Positions 1 to 11,440 are shown, counted from the stretch's first letter. The stretch is DNA of 64,000 bases from Aspergillus flavus (GCF_009017415.1 NC_092407.1:2666001-2730000); one strand, 5' to 3'. The notes: generated from the letters alone by a model not told the origin. A program made the numbers and translations.

Positions 1-371
1 TAGCGCAAAGCAACAATTTCATGGGTTTGATATGCCGGTCCAGTCTATTGGTACGTGTCTCTACCCCTATGTGCTTGCTCCCTACCCTTTTCCCATTCTT
101 GGCACACTATGCATTATGGTCTTCTACTAATACGGAGCTTTTGTGGCTGCTTCAGAACGTTGTACCGGCTCTTGTAGAGACTATTAAGGAACTTGGTCTC
201 GTTCTTGTAGCAGATACGTCCGACGAAGTTGAACCTTCAGGCTATAAAGAAGCTCTAGGAGCAGCGAATGCGATGGGTGTGGCTGAATGGGCATACCGAA
301 TGCCTGATGGTGTGAACGGTGCGATGAAAGCCAATGGCATTTTGAGATTTAACGATATGATTGACATGTGA
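1..371 (+). CDS. 3' end of PHO81/NUC-2-like CDK inhibitor (GDPD-like C-terminus)
   Basis: Partial gene, cut by the window start. Two exons can be read: 1-50 and 156-371, joined across a 105-nt intron (51-155) with donor GTACGT, a TACTAAT branch site at 124 and acceptor CAG. The frame runs on as ...FMGLICRSSLL|NVVPALVETIKELG... and ends with a TGA at 369-371. The segment resembles the glycerophosphodiester phosphodiesterase-like tail of the fungal SPX-ankyrin protein PHO81/NUC-2, which controls the PHO85 kinase in phosphate signalling. That family call rests on the remembered C-terminal pattern (TIKELGLVLV, LRFNDMIDM) and not on a search. The SPX and ankyrin parts would lie upstream. Another GDPD-fold protein is the main alternative. 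Confidence 0.5.
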   Translation, partial: AQSNNFMGLICRSSLLVRVSTPMCLLPTLFPFLAHYALWSSTNTELLWLLQNVVPALVETIKELGLVLVADTSDEVEPSGYKEALGAANAMGVAEWAYRMPDGVNGAMKANGILRFNDMIDM

Positions 372-928
372 GACATCTTTATATACATATTTTCATTGTC
401 TCATTCAACTCTGGTTTTGTTAACTTAGGTATATATTAAGATCTTTATGGCGGGGAAGATAATGGGTCTCTATTGCATTTTCCAACTGTCCTTTGCATTT
501 TGGTTTGGGTCGGCCGCTGCTTTGCACATTCACGCCCACCTGTTAAGCACCCTTAAGTCATCCTCCTGCTAGTTTTATCGAGGTTTCGTGCAAACTCACA
601 CAGAGAAAAAAAGAAAAGAAAACCATCCGTTTTCACCGGAACAATTCCTTGCCTACTCTGTGCTCTTTTTTTTCTGAGATATTTTCTTCTTCTTGTGGGT
701 CATTGCCATTACTTGATGCATCTGTGTTATACGAATACCCATTTGGAAAACATATGATTGGAGATGAACACCAAGGTCATGCAACACGGGAATCTAGATA
801 TAACAGCTAATGTACAATTAAACCGCGAAAAGGATCTCTAGTTGACCTTCTCTATGCCACAAATCCCTTACAACCAAAGAAGGATGGCTAGGCATGCCTT
901 TTATGTCCTTGAAAAGAGAGACGCCGAA
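372..928. other. Convergent intergenic region
   Basis: Shared 3' region between the PHO81-like gene and the FAM210-like gene. It holds a short purine tract near 603-622 and a T-rich tract near 665-675. No supported gene or repeat seen. Confidence 0.5.
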
Positions 929-1770
929 TCACATACCCTTCGGTTTGCCTTTGACAATATCCCAGCCCCATTGCCGTAAGACCTTAACAACTTTGGGAGT
1001 TATAGCAGCAGTCAGAGGCACACGGATGAATATAAGACTCTTGTGGATTGCATAGGCGAGAGCAACCTGTGTCCATAGGCCTGCACAGATAGTAGTTAGT
1101 GAACACTCCAGACAACGCGCGTACTAGAGAAGTCATGCAAGAATAACATACTCGCCCCTTCATCTAGCTTTTTCTCCACTGTACTCCCGTCCACATTATC
1201 CTTTGAAGAATCGGTCGTAGAATTTGTCTCGTCCTTGAATTGCTCCTCTTGCACACTGGGAAGCACAGTACCGACTGCACCCTTAAACGCCTCAATGACT
1301 ACATGCTCATAATGGCCGACTTTCTCCGCCCCAAGGAAGCGAACGGCGGCAAAACAGAACGGGAAGTCCATTGCGGATAAGAGTAAATACACTCCCAAGG
1401 CCGACCAGCCGTACTCCCGTGAAAGCGCCTTTAACCGCTGCGAGAGCGAACTGGATTGCTCCGACTGCGGCGAACTCTTTGACCTGGATGAACTAAAGAG
1501 TCGACGGAAGACCGAAGCCTCTTGGGCACGAGAGAAGCTCCGTATATTGCAAGACCGGGGTCTTATTTGACTAGAAAGAAAGCTGTTTTTATCGGCTGAA
1601 AGGGTAAAGGCGCGGCGGAATGTATTATAGGAAGCTGGTGACTGGACGAAGTGGACATTTGTCCTGGTGATTCTTGACGGGAGTACATGCGACTCAAGAC
1701 TGGAAGCTTGGGAAAGCCAGCGTGATATAGTGAGATGCCTCAAAGACATAACTGGTGGGTTAGAAGACAC
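929..1770 (-). CDS. FAM210/DUF1279 mitochondrial membrane protein
   Basis: Two exons, complement of 929-1080 and 1152-1770, with a 71-nt intron (donor GTATGT, acceptor CAG), giving 256 residues. The first ~100 residues are rich in Arg and Ser and poor in acids, as in a mitochondrial presequence. The DUF1279 core follows around residues 110-165 (SREYGWSALGVYLLLSAMDF, then AVRFLGAEKVGHYE). It is continued after the splice by a conserved second hydrophobic stretch ending QWGWDIVKGKPKGM. FAM210-type proteins are inner-membrane proteins linked to mitochondrial gene expression in animals; the fungal role is not defined. A second in-frame Met at 1749 is an alternative start. It shares a 588-bp divergent promoter region with the uL3m gene. 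Confidence 0.75.
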
Positions 1771-2358
1771 CGAGGTTTCTATTCAGAGGCAAGAGTATGG
1801 ATGGGTGCTTGCAGGATTCGTATGCTGCTTTTTCTTGCCAAAGCGAGAGAAGGCACCCACGAATTCAAGCGTGCTCTATCTGCAAGTCTATACGGTTGAC
1901 AAGGAGCTAATAATGCGACGCTAAAATTTGAAAAACGAGGAAGGCGGCGCCAGGACAATTGTAGTGGTGACGTTTCAGCAAGCAAACAGATCGCAGAATT
2001 ATTCATGTTTCGGCGGTCGGCGTGCCGGTATGTCCGGTACGTGCAGTGTACGGGATGTCTAGTATGGCTGGCATAGTAGTATCACCTTTAGGGCTACATA
2101 TCACCGAATACCAGGAAATTGGTTGAATGCGGTTGTCAAATTCCACACTATGTACTGTTTAGATTGAATGCTATTTTCCAGCGGTAGAGCATACGCGGAC
2201 AGACGTGGTCGAGGTGACTCTACACCGTACATATGAGGCACTAATGATGAGTGCTCACCGCCCTGGATACCGTTCTCTCCGCGTAGTAAAAATCTCGGAT
2301 ACGGACGAGTTCATCGGTTTCATTCAAGAAGTGCCCCTTTAGGCAATCTTGCTCCGCC
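1771..2358. promoter_or_regulatory. Divergent promoter region, DUF1279 gene / MRPL3 gene
   Basis: 588 bp between two divergent genes for mitochondrial proteins. No TATA box or known operator could be assigned; the short open frames here overlap nothing recognisable. Confidence 0.35.
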
Positions 2359-3308
2359 ATGGCACCTCGTCTACCAGGTTGGCTATTACAGTCCCCTCTA
2401 TTTCTTCGGGCTTCCCATTCAATAAATCGCAGCAATGTCACGACCCGGCCGTTCGGCATCAGGTCGTTGAACCCTCCCAACACCTCCCGGTTCAATGTCG
2501 GGTCCGATCTCCCAGTGCTCAAGTCGACACCAACAGCAGCCTTAGAACGCAAAGCAAACACGCTGCCCCCCAGAACTGGAGCCATTGCTATCAAGAAAGG
2601 GATGACCGCTCTCTACGATACAGAGACAGGGAAGCGAATCGCATGCACCGTCCTTCAGCTGGACCGAGTGGAAGTCATCTCGCATAAGACACGGCAGCAG
2701 CATGGTTACTTTGCTGTCCAAGTTGGTTCTGGCTGGAAACACCCTAATAATCTCACCAAATCACTCCTCGGGCACTTCTCTGTTAACGGTATCTCTCCGA
2801 AACGGCACATCTTCGAGTTCCGAGTGCGGGACGAAAATGGCCTCCTGCCCGTTGGTCAGGCAATCAATGCAGACTGGTTCCAGGAAGGCCAATATGTCGA
2901 TGCTCGATCAAACACAAAGGGAAAGGGATTTGCTGGTGTTATGAAAAGACACGGGTTTGGTGGTCAGGACCGAAGCCATGGCGTCAGTTTAACACATCGC
3001 TCTCTTGGTTCTGCGGGTCCCAGTCAAGGTGGTGGATCCAGAGTGTATCCTGGGAAGAAGATGGCAGGAAATATGGGTAATGAGCAGAATACGGTACAAA
3101 ACCTGAAGATTCTCAAAGTTGACTCGCAAAATGGGATTGTTGTTGTCAACGGTAGGTTTTCTTTACTCCTTGGTGCATTGGACTATGCTAATTGAGGCAT
3201 TCCTCGTCAGGCGCTGTCAGTGGGCCGAAAGGCTGCATCGTCAGGATCCAAGATGCCATCAAGAAACCATGGCCTGAAATCGTATTTCCATCTGAACCAG
3301 TTCCATAA
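2359..3308 (+). CDS. Mitochondrial ribosomal protein uL3m (yeast Mrpl9 type)
   Basis: Two exons, 2359-3151 and 3211-3308, separated by a 59-nt intron (GTAGGT...CAG), coding 296 residues. The uL3 signature is clear: AIKKGMTALYDTETGKRIACT near residue 75, the glycine-rich TKGKGFAGVMKRHGFGGQDR loop, then SLGSAGPSQGGGSRVYPGKK, which in L3 proteins reaches toward the peptidyl-transferase centre. The last exon supplies the final beta strand and a short acidic/proline tail (PSEPVP). The first ~55 residues look like a presequence. The product belongs to the large subunit of the mitochondrial ribosome. The reading to 3195 without splicing would add only a few non-conserved residues, so the spliced form is preferred. 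Confidence 0.93.
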
Positions 3309-3652
3309 CCTATTAAATGGTTGCCTTGCTTCTGAGAATGTACTATTACAATATATTGTTTCACAAAGCGGCGTCTGTATATGGTACATAAATGATATCC
3401 TTTTATCGTTCTCTCTCTTCCCATTCTTTTCCATCGATGAAACTTCCCTCAGGTTTGTCTCTGCGGCCTCTCTGTACTCTGAAGTACCGTCGCTTCGTAC
3501 CGGAATAGAATGAAGGAGCCAAAAAGTGCCATGGTCCCGGCGCTTACATGCCTAGGTTAGTGCACGGGGAGCTTCAAGATGTACGAGGATGAAAGTGCTG
3601 CACAATACCACGCATATGCAGGGATCCAGCTTCCAGGAAAACTTGACAGTAT

Positions 3653-4274
3653 TTAGTCATGTTGACGAAACGGGTCAGTAGCGTTGTCAAGGAGCTGAAC
3701 GACCGTGCCATCCTCCGTCTCCAGACTCCATTCCTCCGTACGAAACTGGGCAAAACTGTTAGAAGAGCACTTCCGGACAAAAAAGGGTATAGTGTGTTTG
3801 TTTATAACGAACATAGCTCATTCGGTCTGGCCTGATGCTGCGGAACCTCATTGTACCCTGCGACTTTGTTCCTTTGACCCTGAAGGATATGTCGATACGT
3901 CCATGTAGCTGATTCATTTCCCCACTAATCCAGGGTATCTTTTGAGCAAAGTAAATCTCATCACCCAAGATTTCGCGAGCACGAGGGGAGGTGCGAAGAG
4001 CATAAAGGGTACTGCTGACCACGCTTGAAGAAGACTTCTGGTAGTTGAATATCCCTAGCATCGCAGCTCCGACAGCAATGGCAAATATGGGTAAGGTCCG
4101 CATCCACCGTCGGTCCTTGTTTACAGAAGGCAGTTCGCGGTCTGCCCGTCGTTCCAGCAAAGGGCCTGAGTTGGCGTGCGGGGCGGGAATGAGATTGCGA
4201 CGAAGAAAAGTTCGGCCAGGAGAAAATGGGATTCGCACAACGCTAATGCGCCGCTGTGCAATATTCAGAGCCAT
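3653..4274 (-). CDS. COA1: Cytochrome c oxidase assembly factor COA1
   Basis: Complement of 3653-3745 and 3813-4274, 184 residues. The 67-nt intron has an unusual GTTCGT donor, a CTAAC branch site and a CAG acceptor; joining gives ...RPDRMSY|FRTEEWSLETEDG. The protein has a basic N-terminus (presequence), one membrane span at about residues 60-77 (LPIFAIAVGAAMLGIFNY) and the COA1 domain after it (TLYALRTSPRAREILGDEIY, then ISGEMNQLHGRIDISFRVKG). COA1 binds newly made Cox1 in the inner membrane and passes it toward the Shy1/Surf1 step of complex IV assembly. It is convergent with the uL3m gene. Confidence 0.88.
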
Positions 4275-4555
4275 TTTAGGGTAAATGCAAGTCTAGATGG
4301 CTAGCTAAATGATATGGTACAGAGGCGAGCTTAGTCATATGTCGATAGCATGGGCACGACAATAGTAGATATGTTAGCAACTTGGCAGTTCCTTCCCAGG
4401 CAGATGTAGCTTGTGTGGCGGAGAGGAACAACCAAACAAGACAAACTGCGGAGGTAGAGATGACCCAGCAATATATGGATGCAACGTCATCTTCCGCTGT
4501 ACGAATGACACTTTGTCACTGTGCAACTTAAAGAGATACAACACCACCTGAACTC

Positions 4556-5335
4556 ATGGCAGCTGCACGGCTGCGCAAGGCGTTTCGTTATCCTGACAAT
4601 TTGGGTGATGGCGAGCATGAACGTGAAGAGCTAGACGAGGAGGGTATGTCACGGACATGTCAGACTTAGTACAATTTTCCACTAACAATTCTGCAGAGCA
4701 AGAGTTAGTAATAGAACACTTGCGAGCGCAAAATGATAAGCGCGATGCAGAATATACTGTAAATGACTCCCCTCAGAAGTTGTCACTTTGAGCATTGCTA
4801 AACGTGAAACTCAAACTCGGTACTATCCATCAATTAGGTTACCTTCGCTGCCATCCCACTATTATCAGTCTCAATATTCATTCCGTCAGTGTTTCAGCAG
4901 GACTCGGGTTTACAGGAGCGTTTCCTTTCATTCTTGGGCATTCTTTCATTGATATCCACGGCATACATCATGAAGCACTTCCGCTCGGATCCGAAGGGCA
5001 AAGGATCTATGCGAAGTTCAGGTATTCTAACCCACATTCGAAAGTTCCTTCTCCCTATAAATACCGCAATATGTGGCCTGTTACTAGTAGTGTGGCTCTT
5101 CTCTTTGGTGGAACCACCTAGCGATAGACAACCAAAAGCATATATTGTGCCCGGAGGTGAGTATTTCCCGTAGCTGCGCCTCTTTGAGTTTGATCGCAGG
5201 CGTTCCTTCAGGAAAATGGGATTAACTTTATATCTTGCAGGGATGCTTGCAATCATCATGTTGGCGCGGAAAGTGATGCTCTCTGTTGACCTTAAACATC
5301 TTGAGGATCTACGATACGGGTATAAAGGAGTTTAG
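4556..5335 (+). CDS. Four-helix membrane protein of unknown function
   Basis: Four exons: 4556-4643, 4697-4758, 4838-5156 and 5241-5335, with canonical donors (GTATGT, GTAAAT, GTGAGT) and TAG/CAG acceptors, giving 187 residues in one continuous frame. The N-terminal ~50 residues are highly charged (KAFRYPDNLGDGEHEREELD) and would be cytosolic. Hydrophobic segments follow at about residues 51-70, 78-97, 118-141 and 157-172, with a basic loop containing SDPKGKGSMRSSG. I do not recognise the family. Four introns kept in frame, with charged ends and hydrophobic cores, support a real gene. Membrane location is inferred only from hydropathy read by eye. Confidence 0.72.
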
Positions 5336-5751
5336 GGCTTATGACATCGCTACTGACTGCACTAATCATGTATAACCAGCACTCGTTTTTGTCTCTTCTT
5401 CATACCTTCCGCCCTCCCTTGCCGCTCTTGTTTGCCTGGTACAATTGTAACTGACTGGATATTCACAAGGCTTTGTTCATTGTCTAAGACCACTGCTTCG
5501 TGGATGCTTGAGGTCACGCGTGTCTCACTCTCCTTCAAATGGTATCAGTATTGGATTATCATGCTAAATAGCCCAATGGTTCCAGTTAGTCCCTCCGTCG
5601 ATAACAAGATAATGGGGAAGAGAGACGGAAGGGGTAAGAATAGATAGATCTTTCCTAATACAAAAATTATCAGACCCATATCAGCATTCCAGGTGTAGTT
5701 TCTTGTCGTGTCTGCGGCGCCTCCTGCCCTTCTCAAGCAATTCTGCACATG
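5336..5751. other. Convergent intergenic region
   Basis: 3' regions of the membrane-protein gene and the JmjC gene. Short ORFs on both strands here overlap each other and match nothing known. Confidence 0.4.
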
Positions 5752-8108
5752 TCACTGACTGATGGATTCCGGCGGAGTGAGGAAAGATCCATCTAATTTC
5801 TCCAGTGCAGGATCCACGGGTATGTCTCTATAGTCCTTAAAGTACCCAGCTGCAGGGGAGGTCAATTGAACACTCTCTGAATATTCATCCACTACCTGGG
5901 GGAACTCTAGCTCAATACGGCTATCAACCAAGGCTTTGTTGCGCTTCTCATCTGCCTCTTTCTGGTGTTTTTTCAGTCGACCTACTTCATCGTCACCAGC
6001 CTTCTTCAGCCATCGAAGGTTGGACTGACGGAAATCCACCAAACTTTCCACGCTGCGCGGATCTGCTACCTTCCTAGTGTCGTGGCCCAATAAAGTGTAC
6101 CTTGGTTCGTAAGGATTCATGGTCGGATCTCGACGGCATGCAGCGCAACTGCAAATCTTTTGACATCTAGGACACATCCAGTGATACATCTCCATGGTAT
6201 CCTGTGGTTGGATATTAAAGGCTCTGAAGAGACTACCATAGCAGTAACTCAAGTTGCAGTATGAGCATGAGGCGAGCTTCCACATAGGTTCAGCACATTT
6301 GCAAATATGGCATCGGCCACCTTTTGTGCATGCATCGCTTTTGTGAGTTTTCCTTCGCTTCCGAGTAGGGGTAGCATTCTCCGAACCACTGTTCTTTTCC
6401 TCTATTCGCTGACAGACCGGATTTGTGACATCGACCCAGGGGCGACGTTTCATCTGCTCATGGCATATCTCGGCTAGAGTTTTCTTGCCCAGTTGGGCCC
6501 TCTTCGCGGGGAGACATAGGTATTTATCACTCTTAGCTTCGGCGAACCTTAGTAATTGCTGCCTCCACTTCTCATGCTTCCCAGTCAGTTCATTCCAACG
6601 GAACTGCTCAACCCACTTTAACTTTGATATACAAGCACAGCTTCTGCCCATAGTATAACACTCCATGCAAATGTCGTAGGTGTCATCTCCCTCACCAATG
6701 CACCAGGGGCAAGTCAAAAATCTATTGAAAATGTTGCCTCGACAATAGGAGCAAGTAATATTGCTATCGAAAGGAACGTATTCAAAATCCTTCTCTTTCG
6801 GTGGATCATGCGAAAAGCTCTCGGAAAGCAGGATCTCGGTATAAAGTTCATATAAAAGCTCGAAATCCTCTAGCAGCAACTGCACCCGAAGGCCCCAAGC
6901 GCCGCTGTCGCCCACTTCACAAAGAAGATCAGAATAGTGGTCGAGTGAGTAAAAGACAATGGCCTTGTTTTTGTACTGCTCGTCGCGACATACCATTCTA
7001 GCATGTGGGAGAGCTTCAAACAAGGCCAATTCTAATGTTTTTGCAATAGTTCGATTCCATGCTACTTTCATCGTTCTCGTTCCCCGGTTCCACACCTGAT
7101 GTGCGGCTAGTGGAGGAACCAAGAGAAAATCCCCCGGTCTTTGTTCGACAACATAAGTCTTGAACGGGGCCGCTTTCCATGCATTAATCTGGGCGAAGTG
7201 ATCCTCGATATCAATATCATGCCCCAGCGTAGACATCCAGTACTCAGCTACGACGTGACGATCTTTGCTTTCAGTCATGAACCAAATGGAAGACCCTGGC
7301 TTGGTTGCTTGCCCGTATTCAACAGAACCATCTGAGGCTTCAACCATGATGTTTTGTCCAAGGCTGGCGCACATCTCCTGGTGGGCTGGCGTGTAGGTCC
7401 CTTCGTGACCAATATAGCACATCAAGTTTTCAGCACGCATGAAGGGCGGAAGACAACTCATGAGGTCCCCGGCTTTAGCAATAGACCTCCCTGAAGCTGA
7501 TCGTGCTAATAGTTCGTCATTTGACGATGATGTCTTCGCTCCGGGGCCTTCAAACATCTCTGGTGACTTGTTTAAATAGAACAACGGAGGAGGGATAAGC
7601 TGTTTGAGGTGGTCATGCCATTGTTGGGGGCAGTCGATATCTTTAAGATAAATCCTTTGACGATTTGGTTCTTTGTAGTTATGAGGAGTCCATTGATTCG
7701 TAAGGATATGCATATTCTTTAAATAATGCCCAATAGTAAGTGGAAGGTCGGTTTGTGTCGTGAGATTCCGAGCAAATTCCGCTTCATAAAAATCACGGTC
7801 AGACAAAAGGCTGCGCGCGCGGACTGAAAGTGTTACTCACTCTTCATTGAATAGTGACTCCTCAGCCATTTCTCAGAGAATATAGAACTATCAAGCCTCT
7901 GGTTAAACCCTTCGACAACCAGAGGCTTTCCACCCAAAACCACATGAAGCCAAACAAGTTTCTCGAAGTTCTCCAGGCCATTCGCATCAATTGCATCGCA
8001 GTGTATCCTAGCTACATATTCGAAATTTGGCGTCGAGTCTACTAAATGCGCAATATCCAGGTCTGGAGAAATGGGCTCAAAGGCCGCCCGTGGCCGTTGA
8101 GCAGGCAT
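5752..8108 (-). CDS. JmjC-domain protein with zf-4CXXC_R1 zinc finger
   Basis: Complement of 5752-7781 and 7841-8108, 765 residues. The 59-nt intron uses GTGAGT and an AAG acceptor; joining gives SHYSMK|TEFARNLTTQTDLPLT. A JmjC fold lies at about residues 180-330, with likely iron ligands His223, Glu225 (AHQE) and His317 (LAAHQVWNRG). Cys-rich clusters follow at about 433-473 and 580-639 (CHICKC...CSYC...CPRCQ...CSCAACRRD), the latter matching the zf-4CXXC_R1 type. A basic KRRK sequence lies between them. JmjC proteins are 2-oxoglutarate/iron oxygenases, usually histone lysine demethylases; the target here is unknown. An in-frame ATG 12 codons upstream (8144) is an alternative start. Some relatives, such as Neurospora DMM-1, limit heterochromatin spread, but identity with DMM-1 is not shown. 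Confidence 0.8.
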
Positions 8109-8144
8109 CCTAGTAACTACTGAGAAAATCAAAAGTTGGAACAA

Positions 8145-8895
8145 TGAAGTAGCAAGAGGTTTGGCGCCTCTGCATGTGGTACCCAGTAAAAATCACAGTA
8201 AATCGCTATAAGGTCTGGCCGTAACGCATTTTCTAAGATTGGAAAGCCTTGAATCGTTCAAGTCAACACAATGTGGGCTCTCGTGCAGTGATCGGAGCAG
8301 CAAAGCGGAGCAACAGCAGAGGCTAACTGGCAATCGTCTTCCGCATCGTAGTTCAAAGAAATATTTGCCATATCAAACTCCACGAATGATTGGAGGCGCA
8401 GAAGTTGAGGACCATGACAGAACAATGTGATAGATAGTTGATTGGAAGACGGAATAGAAAGCAAGATTTGAAGCAAATGGTTCAACTTTCCCGCGGTCGT
8501 GGTACACAAGAACTTCTGGCCTGGTAGGTACCCGCCGCGCCTTCCTGCATTCGGTTAGGTTTGAACATTACCTTATTACTGTGGATCTTCCATTATTGAA
8601 AAGAAAAGATCCTGGATCCTAATGACTACATAGAAGGCTTATATTACAAAAGTCGCACACAACTCTTGAAAAGACATTGAAACCCTATACAGCTAAAGGG
8701 CCATTGGCTTACAGGCTAACATCTGTGAGGGCGTTCCTGCACTAGCCATCAAAGCGATTGCAGCTCAGCATTCTGACTCTGCTTACTTCGCTCACCAAGA
8801 TGAACTTCAATTGGCCTACCCACTAAAGCATCGAAGAAAAGTTTTTGGTACTTCGCTGCAGGTGATTTCTAGATACCGCCTGATAGCCTTGAAGA
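8145..8895. promoter_or_regulatory. Divergent region, JmjC gene / COQ2 gene
   Basis: About 750 bp between divergent starts. Two overlapping short frames (8239-8430 plus, 8258-8509 minus) have no recognisable product and are treated as non-coding. No regulatory site could be assigned. Confidence 0.35.
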
Positions 8896-10194
8896 ATGGG
8901 CTTTACTACTCGTGTGGCCATGTATTGGAGTATGCAATCACGCAGTTGCTTGGAATCAAGAGCAATTCGTCCCAACCGGCGTGAAATGGCGCACCTTCGA
9001 TATAGTCTCTCCCCTCGCTTTATTTCGGGATGTTATACTAGGCAGAGATCTACCCTTTTTGTTACACCCAGGCCCACAACACGCGCAGGATTGGCATTAA
9101 GAAGGTTCAATTTGCACCTACCATACTCATCCCCATCAGCTACGAAGTCACCCCACACAGCAGAACCGACCTCAGTAACTCGTTACTCTCCACCAAAGAC
9201 AGGACTTGTTGCCTCTCTTCCTCAGTCTTGGATACCGTATGCCGAACTGATACGCCTTGACAAACCTACTGGCACATACTATCTTTTCTTCCCATGCGCA
9301 TTCTCGACACTTCTCGCGGCACCTATGACATCGTCAACCCCTTTCCAAGTCCTTGGGACGATGGGACTGTTTTTAGCGGGAGCTTTGGTCATGCGAGGCG
9401 CCGGTTGTACAATCAATGATTTGTGGGATAGAAATCTGGATCCACATGTCGAACGCACCAAGTTCCGGCCAATCGCTAGAAGGGCAGTATCCCCGCGCAA
9501 AGCTGTAGTGTTCACTGGGATGCAGTTGCTGGCGGGATTGGGCATTCTTCTCCAATTCCCAACGCTGTGTCTTTGGTACGGGATACCTAGTCTGCTTCTT
9601 GTGACGACTTACCCTCTCGCAAAGCGCATCACGTACTACCCGCAAGCCGTTCTGGGCCTAACATTTTCATGGGGTGCGATGATGGGGTTTCCTGCGTTAG
9701 GCATAGATCTTCTCAGCAACCATTCTGCCTTGGAGTCAGCAGCAGCACTCTATTCTAGCTGTGTTGCTTGGACAATCCTGTACGATATGATCTACGCCCA
9801 TATGGACATAAAGGATGATGTAGCGGCAGGTATCAAGTCCATCGCTCTTCGTCATGAACACAATACAAAAACCGTTCTTTCTGGTCTAGCAGTTGTCCAA
9901 GTAGCGTTGCTTGCTGCAGCGGGCGTGTCGGCTGGCGCTGGCCCCGTCTTCTTTATTGGCAGCTGTGGCAGCGCGGTTCTTTCTCTTGGAATCATGATAT
10001 GGAAAGTTCAGCTGAAAAATGTCCAGAACTGCTGGTGGTGGTTCAAGAATGGTTGTTTGCTCACTGGAGGTGGCATTACCTTGGGGATGTTCTTTGACTA
10101 TATAGCGCGTGCGACTGGTTTGGACGGGAAGAATACAAGATCACCACAAGTGATCACAGACGTAACTTCCGAATCCAATGGAGAACTCAACTGA
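8896..10194 (+). CDS. COQ2: 4-hydroxybenzoate polyprenyltransferase (UbiA family), CoQ biosynthesis
   Basis: Intronless, 432 residues. Both Asp-rich UbiA motifs are present: NDLWDRNLD at residues 174-182 and YDMIYAHMDIKDD at 296-308; these bind the Mg-diphosphate of the polyprenyl donor. LDKPTGTYYLFFPC marks the start of the catalytic domain and about eight hydrophobic helices follow. The enzyme attaches the polyprenyl tail to 4-hydroxybenzoate in the mitochondrial inner membrane. The N-terminal ~110 residues are rich in Arg/Ser/Thr, as in a presequence; Met31 (8986) is an alternative start that begins directly with such a sequence. Another UbiA prenyltransferase is possible, but the ERTKFRPIARR pattern fits the ubiquinone branch. 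Confidence 0.88.
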   Translation: MGFTTRVAMYWSMQSRSCLESRAIRPNRREMAHLRYSLSPRFISGCYTRQRSTLFVTPRPTTRAGLALRRFNLHLPYSSPSATKSPHTAEPTSVTRYSPPKTGLVASLPQSWIPYAELIRLDKPTGTYYLFFPCAFSTLLAAPMTSSTPFQVLGTMGLFLAGALVMRGAGCTINDLWDRNLDPHVERTKFRPIARRAVSPRKAVVFTGMQLLAGLGILLQFPTLCLWYGIPSLLLVTTYPLAKRITYYPQAVLGLTFSWGAMMGFPALGIDLLSNHSALESAAALYSSCVAWTILYDMIYAHMDIKDDVAAGIKSIALRHEHNTKTVLSGLAVVQVALLAAAGVSAGAGPVFFIGSCGSAVLSLGIMIWKVQLKNVQNCWWWFKNGCLLTGGGITLGMFFDYIARATGLDGKNTRSPQVITDVTSESNGELN

Positions 10195-10812
10195 TCGGTC
10201 AATAATGTAGCATTATATCATCGTGTTTAGAATGTCTAGGATCTTGATCTCATTGCCGCAAGGGGAAAAAATCTCGAATTAAGTTTGTATTGACATTCGG
10301 TGTTAGTATATTGCTTGCATCACTTAATTGTCGGTCCCACGGCATACTTCGTGAGTCTCCAATAACCTAGTAATCGAGTCTTGCAGTATCCCTAAAGTGA
10401 AGAGACTCCTTGCAGTGAACGGTCTACCACCTAGCCATGATATCATTTCTATCACCATCGAAATTAGATTTACCCTATGGACTTAGCCATCGTGAGAGGG
10501 CTAGACAGCCGCAGGCTCGGGCAGGGTACCACTACCGTAGACCATTAGCTGCCCGGACTAAATTGCGCTAGGCACTCCAAGAGTACATAGTATCACCGAA
10601 AGTGAACCAGAGATAGACTGCAGGGTACTTTCTGGTACCTGGAACTGGTTGCTGACAAAAGCGGAATACTCTAACTGGGCGGTGACGTTGACCGCATTAT
10701 TGGCTGCTGCTTAGTGAGCCACGTCTTTACGTGTAGTATGACGGATACTGCCCGGCATTTGTAATTTCACTAGTAGACCAAGTCAGTATCTGCTGTGCTA
10801 GTGCCTCCAACA
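10195..10812. promoter_or_regulatory. Intergenic region upstream of GRX5
   Basis: 618 bp holding the COQ2 3' region and the GRX5 promoter. No open frame, repeat or known site recognised. Confidence 0.35.
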
Positions 10813-11440
10813 ATGTTCTCAAGAGTGGCTTTCTCGTCGGTAAGTTCAACCCATGTTTTATGTTTTACTCATTGAATATTACGCTCAGTTGATTACCCTT
10901 GACCTTTCATAAGCTCACGCAGACTAAAACAGGCATTCCGACCGCTTTCGCGGCCACAGTCGCTGCCGCTACGACCCTATGGTTTTCAGTTACCATCTGC
11001 CCTTTACGCTCGACTACTCTCATCTGAGACGAAATCGGCCATTGATAAAGCCATTGCATCTGCCCCGGTTGTCCTTTTCATGAAGGGTACCCCCGAGACT
11101 CCTCAGTGTGGCTTCTCGCGAGCAAGTATCCAGATCTTGGGCTTGCAAGGGGTGGATCCCAAGAAGTTTGTCGCATTCAACGTGCTGGAGGATGCTGAAT
11201 TGCGTCAGGGTATGTCCTGACAATAAAATTAGCAGGGCGGTTGACGCTTCAATTGAGTTCACGTCCATTAACCAGTGTTTCTTTTTAGGTATCAAAGAAT
11301 ACTCCGACTGGCCAACCATCCCACAGTTATACTTGGATAAGGAGTTTGTTGGTGGCTGTGATATTCTAATGTCTATGCATCAGAATGGGGAACTTGCAAA
11401 ATTGCTTGAAGACAAGAATGTTCTGGTGGCGGCTGACTAA
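10813..11440 (+). CDS. GRX5: Mitochondrial monothiol glutaredoxin
   Basis: Three exons: 10813-10839, 10933-11209 and 11289-11440, total 151 residues. The first exon codes only nine residues (MFSRVAFSS); the donor GTAAGT and acceptor ACAG keep frame. The fold is marked by [18 protein letters not shown], with the single active-site Cys in the CGFS motif, then [20 protein letters not shown], which contains the glutathione-binding TIPQ and GGCD parts. CGFS glutaredoxins of this length with an Arg-rich presequence carry 2Fe-2S clusters from the Isu scaffold to acceptor proteins in the matrix. That role links to the two complex I genes in the window, though not as an operon. The length and single domain argue against nuclear Grx3/4. 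Confidence 0.93.

Noticed and set aside
8239..8509. Short overlapping frames upstream of COQ2
   Set aside because: Both strands open by chance, no conserved motif; better explained as promoter/5' leader.
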